From Telmatobacter sp. DSM 110680 (GTDB lineage Bacteria; Acidobacteriota; Terriglobia; Terriglobales; Acidobacteriaceae), in NCBI RefSeq assembly GCF_039994875.1, contig NZ_CP121196.1, positions 434,001 through 498,000 on the forward strand: a stretch of 64,000 nt of DNA, written 5' to 3'. Made by a program: the position numbers and the translations under genes. The notes under the pieces were generated by a model, which saw nothing but the letters and a program-made list of their open reading frames with translations, ran no database searches and had not been told where the DNA came from. Shown here one piece after another: positions 43,564 to 53,388 of this stretch. The stretch's first letter is position 1, and the number at the start of each line of letters is the position of its first letter.

Positions 43564-44582
43564 TGCTTTTCCATTTCCGGAGTGTACTCGCCACGACGCG
43601 CTGCGACGTTGCACCGGGCTCGATGAACCAGTGCTTTCTGCGCGGCCTGCACGTTGGCGTCTTCGCCATGCCAGATCTGCATCGCCGGCTCCTGAATTGC
43701 GCGTGCGAATGAGAACGCCAAGCCCCACGGCATTCGTCCCTTGAACCGCGCATTCATTGCGCTGAGGCGGGCTGACGCAAGCTCGCCGGTCTGACCACCG
43801 GAGAGAAACGCGACTCCCGGCACGGCAGCGGGCACGGTGCGCAGCAGGCAATTAATCGTGGCGTCTGCGATTTCTTCGTTTGTATTCTGGCGCGGACATT
43901 TAAGTCCGGGAACCACCATATTAGGTTTCAGGATCACGCCTTCGAGCAGAACACGCTGTCGAACGAGCTGGTCGAAGAGAATATGCTGTGTCCGCTCGGT
44001 CACTTCGGCGCAGCGTTCCATAGTGTGATCGCCATCCATCAGCACTTCGGGTTCGACAATCGGCACTATGCCGGCTTCCTGACAAAGTGCAGCGTACTGG
44101 GCGAGGATTAACGCGTTGGCTTCGAGGCATCCGTGACTCGGAATTCCTTCGCCGATGGTGATGACGGCGCGCCACTTCGCAAACCTCGCTCCCAATTTCA
44201 CGTACTCGGCAAGCCGATCGCGAAGGCCGTCCAGCCCCTCGGTAATCTTCTCGCCCGGATGCGCGGCCATCGCCTTGGCACCGGCATCCACCTTGATACC
44301 GGGGATAATGCCAACCTTTTCGAGCGCTTTGGCGAATGGAATTCCCGCCCTTGTCGTCTGGCGGATGGTCTCGTCCACCAGAATCGCGCCGTTCAGAAAG
44401 TCGCCCAGACCAGGCGCATTGACGATCATGTCACGGTAGGCGCGCCGCATCTCCTCGGTCTGGGCAATGCCGGTGGCGACGAAGCGCTTGTTGGCGGTCG
44501 GCGTGCTTTCGTCCATGGCAAGCAAACCTTTGTCTCCGGCTACCAGGGCCTTTGCAGTTTTGTTCAGCGCATGCGCATCCAT
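43560..44582 (-). CDS. Class I fructose-bisphosphate aldolase
   Basis: A 340-residue Schiff-base aldolase of the animal/plant type, cleaving fructose-1,6-bisphosphate. The start at 44582 (MDAHALNKTAKALVAG) has AAAGGA upstream; an ATG ten codons earlier is less likely. Motifs: AGDKGLLAMDESTPTANKRF (~15-34), FAKWRAVITIGEGIPS (~134-149), EPEVLMDGDH (~182-191) and LLEGVILKPNMVVPG (~219-233, with the Schiff-base Lys), then FLSGGQTGELASARLSAMN (~270-288). Coupled to PPK2 by a 4-nt overlap, an unexpected pairing of glycolysis with polyphosphate use. Confidence 0.95.
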   Translation of the reverse strand: MDAHALNKTAKALVAGDKGLLAMDESTPTANKRFVATGIAQTEEMRRAYRDMIVNAPGLGDFLNGAILVDETIRQTTRAGIPFAKALEKVGIIPGIKVDAGAKAMAAHPGEKITEGLDGLRDRLAEYVKLGARFAKWRAVITIGEGIPSHGCLEANALILAQYAALCQEAGIVPIVEPEVLMDGDHTMERCAEVTERTQHILFDQLVRQRVLLEGVILKPNMVVPGLKCPRQNTNEEIADATINCLLRTVPAAVPGVAFLSGGQTGELASARLSAMNARFKGRMPWGLAFSFARAIQEPAMQIWHGEDANVQAAQKALVHRARCNVAARRGEYTPEMEKQ

Positions 44583-44794
44583 CTCAATATCCTTTCCGAC
44601 TGTTGATCTCAAAGTCTTTCAAGCGCCGGAAGCCACCCGTAACCTCGCCCGGCTTGATTGGGTACAGTTATAACGTCAGATGCCTGAGACATCCACGAGG
44701 TGTGCAACTGTTTCCTTCGCTGACTTACTTTTGCCGCAAAAAAGTCGAACGCAGCAATAACTTAGTGCGTCAAAGTCTACAGGAGCGGTCAACG

Positions 44795-46171
44795 ATGAGG
44801 GTGTTCTTGAGCCTCGCACTTGTAGTGTGCGGTACTGCTTCTGCGCAGTTGACACCCATTCCGCCCCCTCCCACCGGTACTCCATCTCACCCGTTTTTCA
44901 TTACGAAGACCTGGGTCGTCGGAGGCGTCGGAGACTGGGATTATCTGACCATGGATCCGACGGCGCGGCAGCTGTTTATCGCCCACGGACCTTCCGTTCA
45001 AGTCGTGGATGTTGAAACGGGCACGGTCGCCGGAGTGGTCAGGGGCATGCGCGAAACCCATTTCGTGGTCCTGGATGCGCAAGGATCTTACGGATATGTC
45101 AGCGACGGTCCGGCGGATCTCGTGCGGGTATTCGACCGGCGCACGTTTCAGATCGTTGCGAATATTCCCACCGGGCCGTCGCCGCGCTCCATGGCCCTGG
45201 ACCCAACCAGCGGGCTGCTCTTTGTAGTTGGCTCTCAAACAACCCCACCTGCCGCGAGCCCGTCGACGAGGCCGCCTCAGCGCACCGCATCATCTTTGCG
45301 CCGAGCCAACGCTCCGGGCGGCGACAGTGCGCCCACCTCGCCCCAGGGCGGTCCGATCTCGACGGTAACGGTAATCGATGTAGAGCGCAGAGTTTCTCTT
45401 GCGCAGATCGCGGTCTCCGGGAGTCTCGGCTTTGCTGAGGGAGATGGTAACGGACGTGTATACATCACGGTCTCAGATCGCAACCAGATTCTGAAAATGG
45501 ATGCACAGGCAATCGGCTCTGCGATTCATCGCATCATCGATACGCAAACCTCTGCGAGGCCGAGTACGACACAGCCTACGCAAGCGAGTACGCAACCTGC
45601 AGTGAGAACGCAAACTGCGCCGAACTCGCGGTCGGCATCGCAGCAGCTGAATGCTGCAGAAAAAGGGCTTTTGCTGGATTGGACTTCCGGAACGAAGATC
45701 GCGCCCCCGGCGGACGCTCTTCCCCACCCGCTTTCTCTCGACTCTAATTGCCAGCGTCCGCGTGCTCTCGCTCTTGACACTGCTCACGAGCGAATCTTTG
45801 CGGCATGCACGAATATGCGCATGGTGGCGCTAGATGCCGAGACCGGTCAGACGGTGGCAACTCTCCCAATTGGCATCGGCGCAGACGCCATTGGCTACGA
45901 CGCGAATCGCGGTCTCATTTTTACTTCGAACGGCGGTAATTCTGGAAGCCTGACTATCATCCGCCAGGATGTGACGGACACCTACTCCGTCGTTCAGATT
46001 TTGCCCACGCGCCAGAATGCCCGCACACTGGCTATCAATCCTTCCAATGGCGAGGTCTATCTTGCCAGCGTTATTTATGGTGCCATACTTAATAACCCGC
46101 CGATCAATGGTGCGCCGCTGAAGATGAGCGCAGTCGACAGCAGTTTTCAGGTGCTGGTGATCGGAAACTGA
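44795..46171 (+). CDS. Secreted YncE-like beta-propeller protein
   Basis: A 458-residue exported protein from ATG 44795 with AGGAG upstream. A signal peptide covers ~1-18 (RVFLSLALVVCGTASAQ). The chain contains short propeller repeats of the YncE/40-residue type (DYLTMDPTARQLFIAHG, VQVVDVETGTVAGVVRG, VRVFDRRTFQIVANIPTGPSPRSMALDPTSGLLFVV, MRMVALDAETGQTVATLPIG). Two low-complexity inserts are present, Pro/Ala/Ser-rich (~145-185) and Gln/Thr-rich (~245-290). The propeller fold is secure, a ligand is not. It stands alone with its own promoter region. Confidence 0.82.
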   Translation: MRVFLSLALVVCGTASAQLTPIPPPPTGTPSHPFFITKTWVVGGVGDWDYLTMDPTARQLFIAHGPSVQVVDVETGTVAGVVRGMRETHFVVLDAQGSYGYVSDGPADLVRVFDRRTFQIVANIPTGPSPRSMALDPTSGLLFVVGSQTTPPAASPSTRPPQRTASSLRRANAPGGDSAPTSPQGGPISTVTVIDVERRVSLAQIAVSGSLGFAEGDGNGRVYITVSDRNQILKMDAQAIGSAIHRIIDTQTSARPSTTQPTQASTQPAVRTQTAPNSRSASQQLNAAEKGLLLDWTSGTKIAPPADALPHPLSLDSNCQRPRALALDTAHERIFAACTNMRMVALDAETGQTVATLPIGIGADAIGYDANRGLIFTSNGGNSGSLTIIRQDVTDTYSVVQILPTRQNARTLAINPSNGEVYLASVIYGAILNNPPINGAPLKMSAVDSSFQVLVIGN

Positions 46172-46538
46172 CATTTCCGGCTTCAAAGTGCGAGCTCGAG
46201 GCACTTCTGTTGGTAGGGTCCGTATGACTTTCGACCTCTGCAAATTATTGATTTTTAGACAGTTAATGATTGAGTTTTGTTCGAGCCGCCCTCTCGAGTG
46301 ACTGGTGCAATTCGTGGTTGCCGATTTTGCCCCGCCCCCTCTCCGCCTCTCAGGCCTATGTGCTCCTGCAACGTGAACTGGGTCACATCTCCGCGTTCTA
46401 TACCCGCTTAGAATTGCGGAGGTTACGGACCGATTAAAGTCACTCCGCTGGATGCGATGCAGTGCGGATGAGTTCAGCGCGGCTATGGCAGTTCGGCTGC
46501 ACTGGCAATCAGGTTGGGACCTCGAATGTGGAGCGGCG
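46172..46538. other. Intergenic region upstream of the propionate operon
   Basis: About 370 bp containing the presumed promoter of the downstream operon. A weak inverted repeat AAGTGC/GCACTT lies at 46186-46206, just after the propeller gene, without a T-run. The plus frame is open from 46452 but reads as non-coding. No cobalamin-riboswitch features (B12 box) were recognised. Confidence 0.4.
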
Positions 46539-48113
46539 ATGGCCAGGCTGGAAGAACGCGTAAAAGCCAAAACAATGCAGGACCGGATCGCTGACCTGCG
46601 AGCCCGACGTGCTGCGATCGAGCTTGGTGGAGGGCGGGAACGGATCGAAAAGCAGCACGCATCCGGCAAGCTTACCGCCCGCGAGCGCATCACAGCTCTG
46701 GTCGACAAATCGAGCTTTGAAGAGGTTGGCGCATTTGCCCTTCATCGCGCCTCGTTGTTCGGCATGGCCGGCAAAGAGGTTCCCGCTGACGGTGTAGTCA
46801 CCGGAGCAGGGTCGGTCGAAGGCCGCCTCATTCACCTTGCCAGCCAAGACTTCACCGTGTTGGGCGGCGCGGCCGGAGAGGTGCATTGCAGCAAGATCGT
46901 CGAAATGATGATCATGTCGCTTAAAACCGGAACGCCTTTCGTCTTCATCAATGATTCCGGCGGCGCGCGAGTACAGGAAGGCATCGATAGTCTCGACGGC
47001 TATGCGCGTGTGTTCTACAGAAACGTGCAGCTGTCAGGGACGGTCCCCCAAATCGCAGTGATTTGCGGCCCTTGCGCCGGAGGGGCAGCCTACAGCCCCG
47101 CGTTGACTGACTTTGTAATTCAGACTCGCCAGGCGCGGATGTTCATTACCGGTCCACAGGTCATCAAGCAGGTGACAGGAGAAGATGTGACTGCCGAGGA
47201 CCTCGGCGGACCGCAATCGCAGATGAACCGGTCCGGCGTAGTGCACCTGATCGCACAGGACGACAAGGAGGCGCTGCAGTTGTGTCGCCGCCTACTCAGC
47301 TTCATGCCTTCAAACAATCTTGAAGACCCGCCGCGCATGCCTTTCAATTCGCGCATCAAGTCTGACTCCGACATGAACTCGATTGTGCCGGTTGATCCCA
47401 AGATTGCTTACGACGTACGCGCCATTGTCACGCGCGTTCTTGATTACAACGACTTCCTTGAGATCCAACCCGGATTTGCGCCGAACATCGTGATCGGCTT
47501 TGGACGACTTCAGGGACGCCCAGTGGGTATTGTGGCCAACCAGCCGAACGCGATGGCGGGTGTGCTCGATATCAATGCCTCTGACAAGGCCGCGCGCTTC
47601 GTGCGTTTCTGCAATGCATTCAATATTCCGCTTCTGACTTTCGTCGACGTGCCCGGATTTCTACCCGGCGTGGAGCAGGAGCGCGGAGGCATCATCCGTC
47701 ACGGCGCCAAACTGCTGTTTGCTTACTCCGCGGCGACAGTTCCCAAGATCACGGTGGTTCTGCGCAAGGCATACGGTGGAGCGTATATCGCGATGTGTTC
47801 CAAGGGACTCGGTGCAGATCGCGTGGTGGCGTGGCCGACTGCGGAGATTGCCGTAATGGGAGCTGAGGGAGCAGCCGAGATTGTCTTTCGGCATGAAATT
47901 GAAGCCTCGCATGACCAGGCAACACGCCGGCAGGAGCTGGTCGAAGAATATCGCGAGACATTTGCCAACCCTTATGTTGCCGCTGGAAGACGCCTCATCG
48001 ATGAAATTATTGAACCGGCTGAGACGCGGCGATACCTTGCGCTCGCCCTTGAATCTATGCATGGCAAACGCGAACTGCGGCCACAAAAGAAGCATGGATT
48101 GATTCCGCTGTGA
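46539..48113 (+). CDS. Acyl-CoA carboxylase, carboxyltransferase (beta) subunit
   Basis: A 524-residue carboxyltransferase of the propionyl-CoA carboxylase beta / methylmalonyl-CoA decarboxylase alpha family. The start at 46539 has GGAG 5 nt upstream and fits the family length. Motifs: GKLTARERITALVDKSSFEEVG, GRLIHLASQDFTVLGGAAGE, FINDSGGARVQEGIDSL, CGPCAGGAAYSPALTDFV, TGPQVIKQVTGEDV and DVPGFLPGVEQERGGIIRHGAKLLFAYSAATVPK. First gene of the propionyl/methylmalonyl-CoA operon. It transfers CO2 between biotin and a short acyl-CoA. Confidence 0.93.
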   Translation: MARLEERVKAKTMQDRIADLRARRAAIELGGGRERIEKQHASGKLTARERITALVDKSSFEEVGAFALHRASLFGMAGKEVPADGVVTGAGSVEGRLIHLASQDFTVLGGAAGEVHCSKIVEMMIMSLKTGTPFVFINDSGGARVQEGIDSLDGYARVFYRNVQLSGTVPQIAVICGPCAGGAAYSPALTDFVIQTRQARMFITGPQVIKQVTGEDVTAEDLGGPQSQMNRSGVVHLIAQDDKEALQLCRRLLSFMPSNNLEDPPRMPFNSRIKSDSDMNSIVPVDPKIAYDVRAIVTRVLDYNDFLEIQPGFAPNIVIGFGRLQGRPVGIVANQPNAMAGVLDINASDKAARFVRFCNAFNIPLLTFVDVPGFLPGVEQERGGIIRHGAKLLFAYSAATVPKITVVLRKAYGGAYIAMCSKGLGADRVVAWPTAEIAVMGAEGAAEIVFRHEIEASHDQATRRQELVEEYRETFANPYVAAGRRLIDEIIEPAETRRYLALALESMHGKRELRPQKKHGLIPL

Positions 48114-48123
48114 GGACCCGATC

Positions 48124-48555
48124 GTGACGATACACTGGGCCGACCTGATTCTGATTCTGGCATTCGTTGGTGCTGGCTGTGCGGTCAGCTACCTGATGTT
48201 GCTGCATAAACTTCGGCAGATCGTTAACGAACGTCATCTGCAAATTGCAGATCAGCTGGCGGCACTCGACGACGCCATTCGTGCTTTGGAAACCCGCCTC
48301 GCCGAGCATCATGCGGCATCGGAGTTGACTGCGGAAGCGCAAAGCGTAGCTGATTCAAGCTTGCTGGATGACACGCGAGATCAGGAACAGTCAGATGCCG
48401 TCGCACCTGATATTCAAGCAGTGATCACGGCCGCAGCGGTGGCGGCCATAGGTCAGAATGTACAAATTCGGTCGATAAAACCTGCGACGAGTTCGTGGTC
48501 GCAGCAGGGACGCGTGCTTGTGCAGGGATCGCATAATGCTCGCGCCCGCAGGTAG
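48124..48555 (+). CDS. OadG/MmdD-like small membrane protein
   Basis: A 143-residue protein beginning at GTG 48124. One N-terminal TM helix (~7-27, LILILAFVGAGCAVSYLMLL), a coiled part (~30-65) and a C-terminal segment PDIQAVITAAAVAAIGQNVQIRSIKP resemble the small gamma/delta subunit (OadG, MmdD) that anchors biotin-dependent decarboxylases. The family match rests mainly on this C-terminal segment and gene position, between carboxyltransferase and biotin carrier. A role as assembly or anchoring subunit is inference. Confidence 0.65.
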   Translation: MTIHWADLILILAFVGAGCAVSYLMLLHKLRQIVNERHLQIADQLAALDDAIRALETRLAEHHAASELTAEAQSVADSSLLDDTRDQEQSDAVAPDIQAVITAAAVAAIGQNVQIRSIKPATSSWSQQGRVLVQGSHNARARR

Positions 48556-48585
48556 TTTGCAAAGCAGAAGATACAGGAGAGCGCA

Positions 48586-48972
48586 TTGAAGCTTCGCATC
48601 ACGATCGATGGCAAGGCCTATGAGGCCGAAGTCGAAATTCTCGATGCGGAGGGATCCGCACCCGAGTATCCGCCTTATCCGCCCGCCCCCGCAGCGTATG
48701 TTGCTGCCGAGCCACCCGAGATGATCATCGCCGCACAAACAGGTGAAGTGGCAAGTAGTGAGAAAGAGTGCCGCAGTCCAGTGACCGGCATGGTGGTCAA
48801 GGTTGAAGTTGAGCCGGGACAGCTGGTTCAGACGAACGATGTCGTCGTGGTTCTGGAATCTATGAAGATGGAAATGCAAATCACGGCGCAGCAAACAGCT
48901 GCGGTGAAGAACGTTCTGGTCACCGAAGGATCTGCTGTAAAAGTTAACCAACTGCTCGTGGAGTTTGAATGA
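48586..48972 (+). CDS. Biotin carboxyl carrier protein
   Basis: A 128-residue biotinyl-domain protein. TTG start with AGGAGA upstream. The N-terminal ~20 residues are a short beta strand pair, a Pro/Ala-rich flexible hinge covers ~25-50 (PPYPPAPAAYVAAEPP) and the biotinyl domain ~60-128 carries the biotinylation signature VVLESMKMEMQI with the target Lys in SMKM. It supplies carboxybiotin to the carboxyltransferase. The stop overlaps the next start by 4 nt (ATGA). The matching biotin carboxylase is not in this operon. Confidence 0.93.
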   Translation: MKLRITIDGKAYEAEVEILDAEGSAPEYPPYPPAPAAYVAAEPPEMIIAAQTGEVASSEKECRSPVTGMVVKVEVEPGQLVQTNDVVVVLESMKMEMQITAQQTAAVKNVLVTEGSAVKVNQLLVEFE

Positions 48973-49496
48973 CGCAAGCGTTCGCTATACACGAAATCGG
49001 AAACACCTATGAGAATGGCACCGCAGTGGTAGATGAGCTTCTGAGCGCGGTTCCGGGAATTCTATTTGTCGATCACGTGGCCATTGCCGTGCGTCAGGGG
49101 GAATTGGAAGGCCAGATAAGGTCGTACCAGATGCTCGGCTTTCGTGAGATTCATCGCGAAGAAGTGCTCGGCTCCGACCAGGTGCGCGAAGCATTGCTCC
49201 AGATTGGAGACGGTCCCAACCTGATCCAGTTGCTCGAGCCTCTCGATGCCGATTCTCCAGTGCAGAAGATGATCGATAAGAATGGCGGACGCGGTGGGTT
49301 GGCTCATGTTGCATTTCGTGTGAAGGACGCCCAACACGCCTTCGCTGCAATGCGAGAGCAGGGTTTCAGACTGATCGATGCTGCACCTCGTAAAGGCTCT
49401 CGTGGTACTACGGTATTTTTTGTTCATCCAAAATCCAGGGAGGATTCCCCGTTCGGAGTCCTGCTCGAAATCGTTGAAGCTCCTGAAAGTAGATAG
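48969..49496 (+). CDS. Methylmalonyl-CoA epimerase (VOC/glyoxalase fold)
   Basis: A 175-residue VOC-superfamily protein. Two beta-alpha-beta-beta-beta modules show FVDHVAIAVRQGELE (~33-47), LLQIGDGPNLIQLLEPLD (~76-93), GGLAHVAFRVKDAQ (~110-123) and FGVLLEIVEAPE (~162-173), with metal-ligand candidates His36, the Gln in LIQLLEP, His114 and Glu168. The ~30-residue N-terminal lead is longer than in typical epimerases. Located between the biotin carrier and the mutase, it should interconvert (2R)- and (2S)-methylmalonyl-CoA. Confidence 0.9.
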   Translation: MTQAFAIHEIGNTYENGTAVVDELLSAVPGILFVDHVAIAVRQGELEGQIRSYQMLGFREIHREEVLGSDQVREALLQIGDGPNLIQLLEPLDADSPVQKMIDKNGGRGGLAHVAFRVKDAQHAFAAMREQGFRLIDAAPRKGSRGTTVFFVHPKSREDSPFGVLLEIVEAPESR

Positions 49497-51247
49497 TGAT
49501 GGCTACCGAAAGCTTTCTCTCGGAGTTCCCGCCCGTAAGTACGGAGCAGTGGGAACATATTATCCGCGAGAAGATTACCGGCGCGGAATATGCGTCCAAA
49601 TTGATCTGGCATCCGGAAGAAGGCCTTGCGGTAAAGCCCTATTACCGGGCGGAAGACCTCGCTGGGCTGCAATTTCTCGACGCTCCTGCTGGAAAGTTTC
49701 CATTCGTTCGAGGCGGACGCTCATCGGGGGACTGGCGCATTCGCGAAGAGGTCAATCTTGTCGACGCCGAAGATGCAAATCAATCCGCACGCGAAGTTCT
49801 TGCCGCAGGAGCGGAGGAGATTGCATTTCGTCATACTAAACTTGAAAATCCCGGCGACCTTGCGATCCTCCTCGCCGATCTCCATGAAATCCCGGTAGCG
49901 TTTGTTGGGTCAGAGCCAAGGCTCGTGCGCCTGCTTGTGGAGAGACTCAGCAATCGCCCACACAGCACAATTATCTCGGCCGACCTTGATCCTCTTGCCG
50001 ACCTCGAATTGTCCGCGGAATTGATTAGCAATGCGCCTCCCGGTTTCAGGCCATTTGTGATTCATGCTGACCAGTTCCAGGAACGGGCAGCCGGCTCTTT
50101 GGAGGAAGTAGGCTTCGCGCTCTCGGCTGCCGTAGATTTTATAGCCGAGATGCGGGAGAGAGGTCTCAGCATCGATCGCATCACCGGATCGATGTCGTTT
50201 GCTTTTGCGATCGGTCCAGAGTTCTTCATCCAGATTGCGAAACTGCGTGCCTTTCGCCTGGTTTGGGCGAAGGTAGTTGAATGCTTTGAAGGCGCCATTG
50301 TTGCAGCGCGGCCTTTAATCCACACACGCACCGCCTATTGGAACGCGACGGTCTATGATCCGCAAACCAATATTCTGCGCTCGACTACCGAGGCAATCTC
50401 AGCGGCACTTGGCGGCGTAGACTCCATTTCGATATCTCCTTTCGATGAGTGCTTCCGGCATCCGGACGACAGCAGCCGCAGGCTAGCGCGGAATACCCAA
50501 GTTATTTTGAAGCAGGAGGCGTTTCTATCGCGGGTTGTCGATCCGGTCGGCGGATCCTACATGATTGAAGCTCTCACCAATTCAATCGCATCGAAGGCCT
50601 GGAAGTTGTTTCAAGAACTCGAGACTGCGGGTGGATTTCGAAGAGCATTGGCAAGCGGGGTAATTGCATCGGTGCTTGATAGACGAATGACCTCGCGGGA
50701 AGAAGCAGTGGCCAACCGGCGGCGCACTTTCACAGGCACAAACCGCTTTGCGGATGCGTCTGAGCAGGCATTGGCTCGCGTTGATGCGTCGCATTCCGGC
50801 TCCGTCGCCCGGGCCGCACAGTCTTTCGAAACACTTCGCCTGCGCACTGAGCAGTTCATAAATCAGACGGGCGAACAGCCGCACATTCTTCTCGCTGAAA
50901 TTGGCGACACAAAGATGCGGAGTGCCCGCTCTCAATTTGCCGCTGATTTTCTGGCGTGCGCCGGACTTGTAACCAACAAGGCTGTCTTTCAGAGCGCAGA
51001 ATGTGTCGCTGACTCCGATGCGAGATTGGTCGTTCTTTGCAGTTCAGATGTGGAATATCCTCCAATTGCCGCCGAGTTGGTGCAAAGGCTCAGAAAGCAT
51101 AACAGACCCGCGAGAGTCATCATTGCCGGAAACCCCGACACGGCAGAGGAGCTGAGAAACATCGGCATCGTCGACTTCATTCATCTCCGCAGCAATGCTG
51201 TGGAGGTACTCGCAAAGATCCAACAGATGATCGGAATCAAGGATTAA
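49496..51247 (+). CDS. Methylmalonyl-CoA mutase small (non-B12-binding) subunit
   Basis: A 583-residue beta-type subunit of a heterodimeric methylmalonyl-CoA mutase. The substrate-barrel part is degenerate ([94 protein letters not shown]). The C-terminal part has the flavodoxin-like shape of the B12 domain, but the DxHxxG cobalamin loop is replaced by GDTKMRSAR, so it should not bind B12. Start GTG 49496 overlaps the epimerase stop by one base, with an ATG immediately after. Confidence 0.92.
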   Translation: MMATESFLSEFPPVSTEQWEHIIREKITGAEYASKLIWHPEEGLAVKPYYRAEDLAGLQFLDAPAGKFPFVRGGRSSGDWRIREEVNLVDAEDANQSAREVLAAGAEEIAFRHTKLENPGDLAILLADLHEIPVAFVGSEPRLVRLLVERLSNRPHSTIISADLDPLADLELSAELISNAPPGFRPFVIHADQFQERAAGSLEEVGFALSAAVDFIAEMRERGLSIDRITGSMSFAFAIGPEFFIQIAKLRAFRLVWAKVVECFEGAIVAARPLIHTRTAYWNATVYDPQTNILRSTTEAISAALGGVDSISISPFDECFRHPDDSSRRLARNTQVILKQEAFLSRVVDPVGGSYMIEALTNSIASKAWKLFQELETAGGFRRALASGVIASVLDRRMTSREEAVANRRRTFTGTNRFADASEQALARVDASHSGSVARAAQSFETLRLRTEQFINQTGEQPHILLAEIGDTKMRSARSQFAADFLACAGLVTNKAVFQSAECVADSDARLVVLCSSDVEYPPIAAELVQRLRKHNRPARVIIAGNPDTAEELRNIGIVDFIHLRSNAVEVLAKIQQMIGIKD

Positions 51248-51249
51248 AG

Positions 51250-53388
51250 ATGCGTCCGGATTTCTCAAAGATCGCCTTCAAAGTAGACGCGATAACTGGT
51301 TCCGTAGTGCGGAGCGACGAATGGCTTTCGCCGGAACACATTGCGATCAAACGGTCCTACACGCGGGAGGATCTCGTGGGACTTGAGCATCTCGAATATG
51401 CTGCCGGGCTGCCACCCTACCTGCGGGGACCGTACAGCACGATGTACGTCATGCAACCGTGGACAATCAGACAATATGCGGGCTTTTCTACCGCGGAGGA
51501 GTCGAACGCCTTCTATCGTCGCAACCTTGCTGCCGGACAGAAGGGTCTCTCGGTCGCGTTCGATCTCGCCACGCATCGCGGATACGACTCCGACCATGAG
51601 CGCGTGACAGGAGATGTCGGCAAGGCGGGTGTTGCTATCGATTCGATCCTCGACATGAAGATCCTCTTCGATCAGATTCCATTGGATCGGATGTCCGTAT
51701 CGATGACCATGAACGGCGCGGTACTCCCCATCATGGCCTTCTATATTGTTACGGCCGAGGAGCAAGGAGTTCCTCTTGAGAAACTGAGCGGAACGATTCA
51801 GAACGACATTCTCAAAGAATTCATGGTGCGGAACACCTATATCTACCCGCCTGCGCAATCTATGCGCATCGTGGGCGATATCTTCCGCTACTGCGCGCTC
51901 AAAATGCCGAGGTTTAATTGCATCAGCGTGAGTGGTTATCACATGCAAGAGGCCGGAGCCACTGCGGATCTGGAATTGGCGTACACGCTGGCAGACGGCC
52001 TCGAGTACCTGCGTACCGGAGTCAAGGCCGGTCTTAGTGTAGACGACTTCGCGCCGCGCATTTCATTCTTCTGGGGCATCGGCATGAATCATTTCATGGA
52101 GATTGCCAAGCTCCGCGCCGCACGCGTACTGTGGGCAAAAATTGTGAAGCGCTTCGAACCAAAGAATCCAAAATCCTTGGTTCTACGCGCACACAGCCAG
52201 ACTTCCGGATGGAGTCTGGCGGCCCAGGATCCCTACAACAATGTGGTCCGCACCTGCGTCGAAGCACTCGCCGCGGCTTTGGGGCACACGCAGTCGCTGC
52301 ATACCAATGCACTCGATGAGGCACTTGCTCTTCCTACAGAGTTTTCCGCGCGGATTGCCCGGAATACGCAACTCTATCTACAGCACGAAACCGGAATCAC
52401 GCGTGTGATCGACCCATGGGCCGGTTCGTATTATGTGGAACGTTTAACGCATGAGTTGATGCATGCAGCATGGGATCTTATCGAAGAGGTCGAAGAGCTG
52501 GGAGGAATGACCAAGGCGATTGAAGCCGGTATTCCCAAGATGCGGATTGAGGAAGCAGCAGCACGCAGGCAGGCAAACATCGACTCTGGCAAAGATGTGA
52601 TCGTGGGAGTCAATATGCACCGTGCGTCAGAAGAACCGCAGATCCCGGTTCTCGACATTGATGATGCTGCGGTGCGTGCTGCCCAGGTCGCACGGTTAGA
52701 ACAACTGAGGCTTGAACGCGAACCAGAAGCGGTCGGGGCGGCGCTGCAACTCCTCAATGAGTGCGCGGTTTCTGGGAACGGCAACCTGCTCGAATGCGCT
52801 GTAAATGCTGCCCGTGCCCGAGCAACGCTCGGGGAAATTACTTCGGCTCTTGAAAAAGTCTGGGGGCGCTACGAGGCTGTTACGCGGTCGATTGCGGGGG
52901 TCTATTCCGCCGCCTCTGCTAATGCGCTGGAGTTTCAAAAGGCACGCGATATGGTCATCGAGTTCGAACGGGAAGAGGGACGAAGGCCACGCATCCTTGT
53001 AGCCAAGATGGGGCAGGATGGACACGATCGCGGTGCCAAAGTGATTGCGACGGCATTGGCCGACATTGGCTTTGACGTGGATATCGGTCCCCTTTTCCAG
53101 ACTCCTCGAGAGGTAGCTCGCTTTGCCGTGGATAGCGATGTCCATGTCGTTGGTGTGTCCTCGCTGGCTGCTGGTCACAAGACACTGGTGCCGGCGTTGA
53201 TCGAGGAACTTCGGACGTTGGGCCACGAAGAGATCGCCGTTGTGGTGGGCGGTGTGATTCCGCCGCAGGACTATGAATTTCTCTATCACTCTGGCGTCGC
53301 GGGAATATACGGTCCGGGCACAGTCATTCCAGTGGCCGCACAGCACATGCTTCAACTTCTTAGCGGGTGCCGCGTTGGGGGCGACTGA
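51250..53388 (+). CDS. Methylmalonyl-CoA mutase large (catalytic) subunit
   Basis: A 712-residue B12-dependent mutase interconverting methylmalonyl-CoA and succinyl-CoA. The N-terminal barrel (~30-540) shows [84 protein letters not shown] and [30 protein letters not shown]. The C-terminal cobalamin domain carries [18 protein letters not shown] near residue 590 (axial His in DGHDRG), with [13 protein letters not shown] and [12 protein letters not shown]. It forms a heterodimer with the preceding subunit and is protected by MeaB encoded next. Start ATG behind AAGGA. Confidence 0.97.
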   Translation: MRPDFSKIAFKVDAITGSVVRSDEWLSPEHIAIKRSYTREDLVGLEHLEYAAGLPPYLRGPYSTMYVMQPWTIRQYAGFSTAEESNAFYRRNLAAGQKGLSVAFDLATHRGYDSDHERVTGDVGKAGVAIDSILDMKILFDQIPLDRMSVSMTMNGAVLPIMAFYIVTAEEQGVPLEKLSGTIQNDILKEFMVRNTYIYPPAQSMRIVGDIFRYCALKMPRFNCISVSGYHMQEAGATADLELAYTLADGLEYLRTGVKAGLSVDDFAPRISFFWGIGMNHFMEIAKLRAARVLWAKIVKRFEPKNPKSLVLRAHSQTSGWSLAAQDPYNNVVRTCVEALAAALGHTQSLHTNALDEALALPTEFSARIARNTQLYLQHETGITRVIDPWAGSYYVERLTHELMHAAWDLIEEVEELGGMTKAIEAGIPKMRIEEAAARRQANIDSGKDVIVGVNMHRASEEPQIPVLDIDDAAVRAAQVARLEQLRLEREPEAVGAALQLLNECAVSGNGNLLECAVNAARARATLGEITSALEKVWGRYEAVTRSIAGVYSAASANALEFQKARDMVIEFEREEGRRPRILVAKMGQDGHDRGAKVIATALADIGFDVDIGPLFQTPREVARFAVDSDVHVVGVSSLAAGHKTLVPALIEELRTLGHEEIAVVVGGVIPPQDYEFLYHSGVAGIYGPGTVIPVAAQHMLQLLSGCRVGGD

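Noticed and set aside
46172..46538. Cobalamin riboswitch before the B12-dependent operon
   Set aside because: No B12-box-like or pseudoknot-like conserved elements could be recognised by eye.
45830..46708. 292-codon minus-strand frame over the propeller gene end and operon start
   Set aside because: Overlaps two well-supported plus-strand genes, Arg/Ser-rich, no motif.
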